From the NCBI RefSeq assembly GCF_004216475.1, contig NZ_CP022303.1, forward strand, positions 62,001-126,000: a DNA stretch of 64,000 nt. Direction: 5' to 3'. Shown in pieces: positions 60,848-64,000 of the stretch. Source of the stretch: Thalassococcus sp. S3. Its GTDB lineage: Bacteria; Pseudomonadota; Alphaproteobacteria; Rhodobacterales; Rhodobacteraceae. How positions within the stretch are numbered: position 1 is the first letter of the stretch; every line of letters starts with the position of its first letter. The translations under genes were made by a program, and so were the position numbers. Below the pieces are notes generated by a model, which did no database searches, was not told where the DNA came from, and was given only the letters and a program-made list of their open reading frames with translations.

Positions 60848-62245
60848 ATGCCCGCCATCACCAACCACATGCCCACCGCCGAATTGCAGGCGCTGGATGC
60901 CGCCCACCACATGCACCCCTTCACTGCCGGTGGTGAGCTGGCGGCCAAGGGCGCGCGCGTCATCACGCGGGCCAAGGGCGTCTGGCTGACCGACAGCGAA
61001 GGCAACCAAATCCTCGACGGCATGGCTGGCCTCTGGTGCGTGAACATCGGCTACGGTCGCCCCGAACTGGCCGAGGCTGCCGCCCGCCAGATGCGGGAAC
61101 TGCCCTATTACAACACCTTCTTTCAGACGACCCACGTGCCCGCCATCGCTCTGGCCGACCGCATCGCCGCCCTCGCCCCCGGCGATCTGAACCACGTCTT
61201 CTTCGCAGGCTCCGGGTCCGAGGCGAACGACACCAATATCCGCCTGGTCCGCACCTATTGGGCGCTCAAGGGCAAACCCTCGAAATCCGTGATCCTCAGC
61301 CGCAAGAATGCCTATCACGGCTCCTCCGTCGGCTCAGGCTCTCTGGGCGGTATGGCCCCGATGCACGCGCAGGGCGGCCTGCCCATCCCCGACATCCACC
61401 ACATCAACCAGCCCAACTGGTGGGCCGAGGGCGGCGACATGACGCCCGAAGACTTCGGCCTCGCCCGTGCGCAGGAACTGGAACAGGCCATCCTCGCCCA
61501 TGGCGAGGACCGCATCGCCGCCTTCATCGCTGAACCCATCCAGGGCGCCGGCGGCGTCATCGTCCCGCCCTCCACCTACTGGCCCGAAATCCAGCGCATC
61601 TGCGACGCCTACGACATCCTCTTGATCGCGGACGAGGTGATCTGTGGCTTCGGCCGCACCGGCTCCTGGTTCGGCTCCCAGACCCTGAACATCCGCCCCC
61701 ATATCATGACCATCGCCAAGGGGCTCTCCTCCGGCTACCAGCCCATCGGCGGCTCTGTTGTCTGTGATGAGGTCGCCTCCGTCATCGCCTCCGCCGAATT
61801 CAACCACGGCTACACCTATTCGGGCCACCCCGTGGCCTCCGCCGTGGCCCTCGAAAACCTGCGCATCCTCGAAGAAGAGGATATCGTCGGCCATGTCCGC
61901 ACCACCGCCGCCCCCTACCTCGAGAAGAAATGGCAGGCTCTCACCGACCACCCTCTTGTGGGCGAAGCCAGTATCGTCGGCCTCATGGGCTCCATCGCAC
62001 TGACCCCCGACAAGGCCACCCGCGCCAAATTCGCGGCCGAGGTTGGCACGGTTGGCCTCATCTGCCGGGAACGCTGCTTTGCCAACAGCCTCGTGATGCG
62101 CCATGTCGGCGACCGGATGGTGATCTCCCCCCCTCTGGTCATCCAGCCCGACGAGATCGACATCCTCGTCTCCCGGGCCCGCGCGGCCCTTGACGAAACC
62201 TACACCGCGCTCAAAGACCAGAATCTCCTCACCCCCGCCCACTAA
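60848..62245 (+). CDS. class III aminotransferase, polyamine:pyruvate type (SpuC-like)
   Basis: A 465-residue PLP enzyme. GSGSEANDTNIRLVR (phosphate loop), Asp262 in LLIADEVICGFGRTG, and the Schiff-base Lys291 in MTIAKGLSSGYQPI are visible. The pattern is that of omega-amine:pyruvate aminotransferases such as putrescine/spermidine:pyruvate enzymes. AGGAG lies 5-9 bases before the ATG. Taurine or beta-alanine transaminases are close alternatives, but the polyamine context favours SpuC. Confidence 0.87.
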   Translation: MPAITNHMPTAELQALDAAHHMHPFTAGGELAAKGARVITRAKGVWLTDSEGNQILDGMAGLWCVNIGYGRPELAEAAARQMRELPYYNTFFQTTHVPAIALADRIAALAPGDLNHVFFAGSGSEANDTNIRLVRTYWALKGKPSKSVILSRKNAYHGSSVGSGSLGGMAPMHAQGGLPIPDIHHINQPNWWAEGGDMTPEDFGLARAQELEQAILAHGEDRIAAFIAEPIQGAGGVIVPPSTYWPEIQRICDAYDILLIADEVICGFGRTGSWFGSQTLNIRPHIMTIAKGLSSGYQPIGGSVVCDEVASVIASAEFNHGYTYSGHPVASAVALENLRILEEEDIVGHVRTTAAPYLEKKWQALTDHPLVGEASIVGLMGSIALTPDKATRAKFAAEVGTVGLICRERCFANSLVMRHVGDRMVISPPLVIQPDEIDILVSRARAALDETYTALKDQNLLTPAH

Positions 62246-62253
62246 GGCGAGGA

Positions 62254-62269
62254 CAGCCCGCAAGGGCTG
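62254..62269 (+). terminator. short hairpin after aminotransferase gene
   Basis: CAGCCC/GGGCTG with a GCAA tetraloop, 9 bases after the stop codon. No U-tract follows. The remaining space before the next gene also has GGCAG-ATCAA-CTGCC at 62415-62429, another short inverted repeat just before the ribosome-binding site. Confidence 0.4.
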
Positions 62270-62452
62270 GACGAGCAGGCCGGTTACACCGCAAATGCCC
62301 CAAATCTGGTCGCTCCCCGCCCGGCAGGCCCGGCAATTCCACGCTCGAATTCCCTTAAACCGGGATGAGCTTGCACCTCAAACGCCGTTTGTGCTTAGAC
62401 TCAACGCGGAACAAGGCAGATCAACTGCCACGAAGTCCAAGGGGAGCCTCGT

Positions 62453-63553
62453 TTGGCCGACACATCCACCTCCGGCGCGTTCGTCGAATTCGAACGCGTG
62501 CAGAAGAGTTATGATGGCGAAACCCTCGTCGTCAAAGACCTCAACCTCGTCATGCCCAAGGGCGAGTTTCTGACCATGCTCGGCCCCTCCGGCTCCGGCA
62601 AGACCACCTGCCTGATGATGCTCGCCGGGTTTGAGACAGCCACCCATGGCGATATCCGCCTCGACGGCGTGTCGATCAACAACATCCCGCCCCATAAACG
62701 CGGTATCGGGATGGTGTTCCAGAACTACGCCCTCTTTCCGCATATGACCGTGGCTGAAAACCTCTCCTTCCCTCTGGAGGTCCGCAAAATGGGCCGGTCC
62801 GAGCGCGAAGAGAAAGTCAAACGCGCCCTCGACATGGTCCAGATGGGTGATTTCGGCGGTCGTCGGCCCTCGCAACTCTCCGGTGGCCAGCAACAGCGTA
62901 TCGCGCTGGCCCGTGCCCTCGTCTTCGAAGCCGATCTCGTTCTGATGGACGAACCCCTCGGCGCCCTCGACAAGCAATTGCGCGAACACATGCAATTTGA
63001 AATCAAGCACATCGCCGACAATCTCGGCATCACCGTCGTTTACGTCACCCACGACCAGACCGAGGCGCTGACCATGTCCGACCGGGTCGCGGTCTTCAAC
63101 GACGGTGTGATCCAGCAACTCGCCTCCCCCGATGCGCTCTATGAAGAGCCCGAGAACAGCTTCGTCGCCCAGTTCATCGGCGAAAACAATACGCTCGAAG
63201 GCGTGATCAAAGAGATCAAGCAAGGCGTCGCCCTGGTCCAGCTCGACGATGGAGAGCTTATTGACGCCAAACCCGTGAACGTCTCCAAACCCGGCGAACG
63301 CACCCGCGTCTCCATCCGTCCCGAACGGGTCGAGATGAACGCAGACCGGCTCGGCGCGGACGCCCATACGCTCAAGGCCGAAGTGCTGGAATTCATCTAT
63401 ATGGGCGATATCTTCCGCACCCGCCTGCGCGTCGCCGGCACCGACGATTTCATCATCAAGACACGCAACGCGCCCGATCAGGTGCGCCTCCAGCCCGGCC
63501 AGCAGATCGACATCGGCTGGCTGCCGCAGGATTGCCGGGCGCTCGATGCGTGA
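62453..63553 (+). CDS. second polyamine-type ABC transporter ATPase (PotA-like)
   Basis: A 366-residue ATPase with GPSGSGKTT, LSGGQQQR, LVLMDEPLGALD and VTHDQTEA, plus a C-terminal TOBE domain. The start is TTG at 62453 with AAGGGGAG upstream. It is clearly different from the ATPase at 57720, so the strain has two polyamine-type importers side by side. A binding-protein gene follows 142 bases later. Confidence 0.9.
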   Translation: MADTSTSGAFVEFERVQKSYDGETLVVKDLNLVMPKGEFLTMLGPSGSGKTTCLMMLAGFETATHGDIRLDGVSINNIPPHKRGIGMVFQNYALFPHMTVAENLSFPLEVRKMGRSEREEKVKRALDMVQMGDFGGRRPSQLSGGQQQRIALARALVFEADLVLMDEPLGALDKQLREHMQFEIKHIADNLGITVVYVTHDQTEALTMSDRVAVFNDGVIQQLASPDALYEEPENSFVAQFIGENNTLEGVIKEIKQGVALVQLDDGELIDAKPVNVSKPGERTRVSIRPERVEMNADRLGADAHTLKAEVLEFIYMGDIFRTRLRVAGTDDFIIKTRNAPDQVRLQPGQQIDIGWLPQDCRALDA

Positions 63554-63695
63554 TCGCCCGACCTCTTCATGCCGTCAGACCTTTGCAGGGCCACATGCGC
63601 GTCCTGCCGGCTGACGGATCCAGGGGCGGCACCAAGACCGCCCGGCAAAAAGGTCCCAACGGACCCCCTTCATCAAAAACGGGAGACCCAGAAAG

Positions 63696-64000
63696 ATGAA
63701 CCTCACAAAGACCCTGCTTGCCACTTCGGCCCTCACTCTGGCCGCCGGCATGACAAGCGCCGAGGAGATGGCCAGCGAAATGACGATCGTCAGCTGGGGC
63801 GGCGCCTACTCCGCCTCCCAGCAGAACGCCTATCACGACCCCTATATGGAAATGACCGGCGTCCAGATCATCAACGATGAAAGCTCCGCCGAAGCGGTGG
63901 CCAAACTGCGCGCCATGAACGAGGCCGGCAACGTCACCTGGGACGTGGTCGACGTCGTGGCCGCCGACGCGATCCGCCTTTGCGACGAAGGCCTCGCGAT
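63696..64000 (+). CDS. PotD-like periplasmic binding protein, cut by window edge
   Basis: The first 101 residues are visible and the frame is open at the right edge. A signal peptide (about 1-22) is followed by EMTIVSWGGAYSASQQNAY, typical of spermidine/putrescine-type binding proteins. It belongs with the ATPase upstream; permease genes are expected to the right. A small inverted repeat, GGTCC-CAAC-GGACC (63652-63665), lies in the gap before it. Confidence 0.85.
   Translation, partial: MNLTKTLLATSALTLAAGMTSAEEMASEMTIVSWGGAYSASQQNAYHDPYMEMTGVQIINDESSAEAVAKLRAMNEAGNVTWDVVDVVAADAIRLCDEGLA

Noticed and set aside
1..64000. CRISPR arrays, tRNA or rRNA genes, insertion sequences, prophage genes
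   Set aside because: No spaced direct-repeat array, cloverleaf, rRNA core, transposase or terminal inverted repeat pair was recognised in the read-through.

Overview
The window looks like a chromosomal segment of a motile marine alphaproteobacterium, most likely Rhodobacteraceae (Roseobacter group). The evidence is high GC, a complete alphaproteobacterial flagellar set (flbT, flaF, motE-type and DUF1217-type genes, two FliL-like genes), CtrA-type TTAA-N7-TTAA sites at flagellar promoters, and Roseobacter-style polyamine ABC systems. Placement is inferred from gene content only. No rRNA, tRNA, CRISPR array, insertion sequence or phage gene was seen.

Region 1 (1-22332) is an unusual biosynthetic locus, almost entirely one tightly packed + strand operon. 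It begins with the C-terminal part of a MATE-type transporter. Then come an alpha/beta hydrolase, a KASIII-fold enzyme, a free-standing carrier protein, an in-frame fusion of a PLP decarboxylase with an acyl-CoA dehydrogenase, a KASIII-fold pair (one member lacking the nucleophilic Cys), an AMP-forming ligase, a second carrier protein, a DltA-like adenylation enzyme, a cytochrome P450 homologue whose heme-ligand Cys is replaced by Gln, and a second DltA-like adenylation enzyme. A MacAB-like exporter follows (adaptor, ATPase, two FtsX-type permeases). After a strong 13-bp hairpin come a luciferase-like flavin monooxygenase, a second acyl-CoA dehydrogenase, a Sfp-type phosphopantetheinyl transferase and a membrane-anchored AraC regulator. 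No condensation, ketoreductase or thioesterase domain is visible. The likely logic is adenylation onto free carriers, on-carrier decarboxylation, dehydrogenation and hydroxylation, and joining by KASIII-type enzymes, followed by export. The product is unknown, and this is the best candidate for an undescribed system.

Region 2 (22830-54689) is the flagellar locus. Minus-strand operons carry flgE-flgK-flgL-flgI, motB, fliF-fliH-fliN-fliP, flgB-flgC-fliE-fliQ-flgF-flgG-flgA-flgH-fliL2, flaF-flbT-DUF1217, the flagellin gene and flgJ-flgN. Plus-strand operons carry fliL-(small membrane protein)-motE-motA-(large periplasmic protein), a lytic transglycosylase with flhA-fliR-flhB-fliJ-like, fliI, and fliK-flgD. 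fliG, fliM, fliO and fliD are not here. Six intergenic regions contain TTAN-N7-TTAN motifs like CtrA sites, and the flgE and motB upstream regions share a 44-bp block.

Region 3 (54745-64000) is polyamine uptake and catabolism. A minus-strand potFGHI-like ABC operon ends in a PuuB-like FAD oxidase. Divergent from it are a GntR/FCD regulator, a class III aminotransferase (SpuC-like) and a second polyamine-type ABC system, whose binding-protein gene runs off the right edge. A repeated AATTTGATCA element flanks the regulator gene and is a candidate operator.
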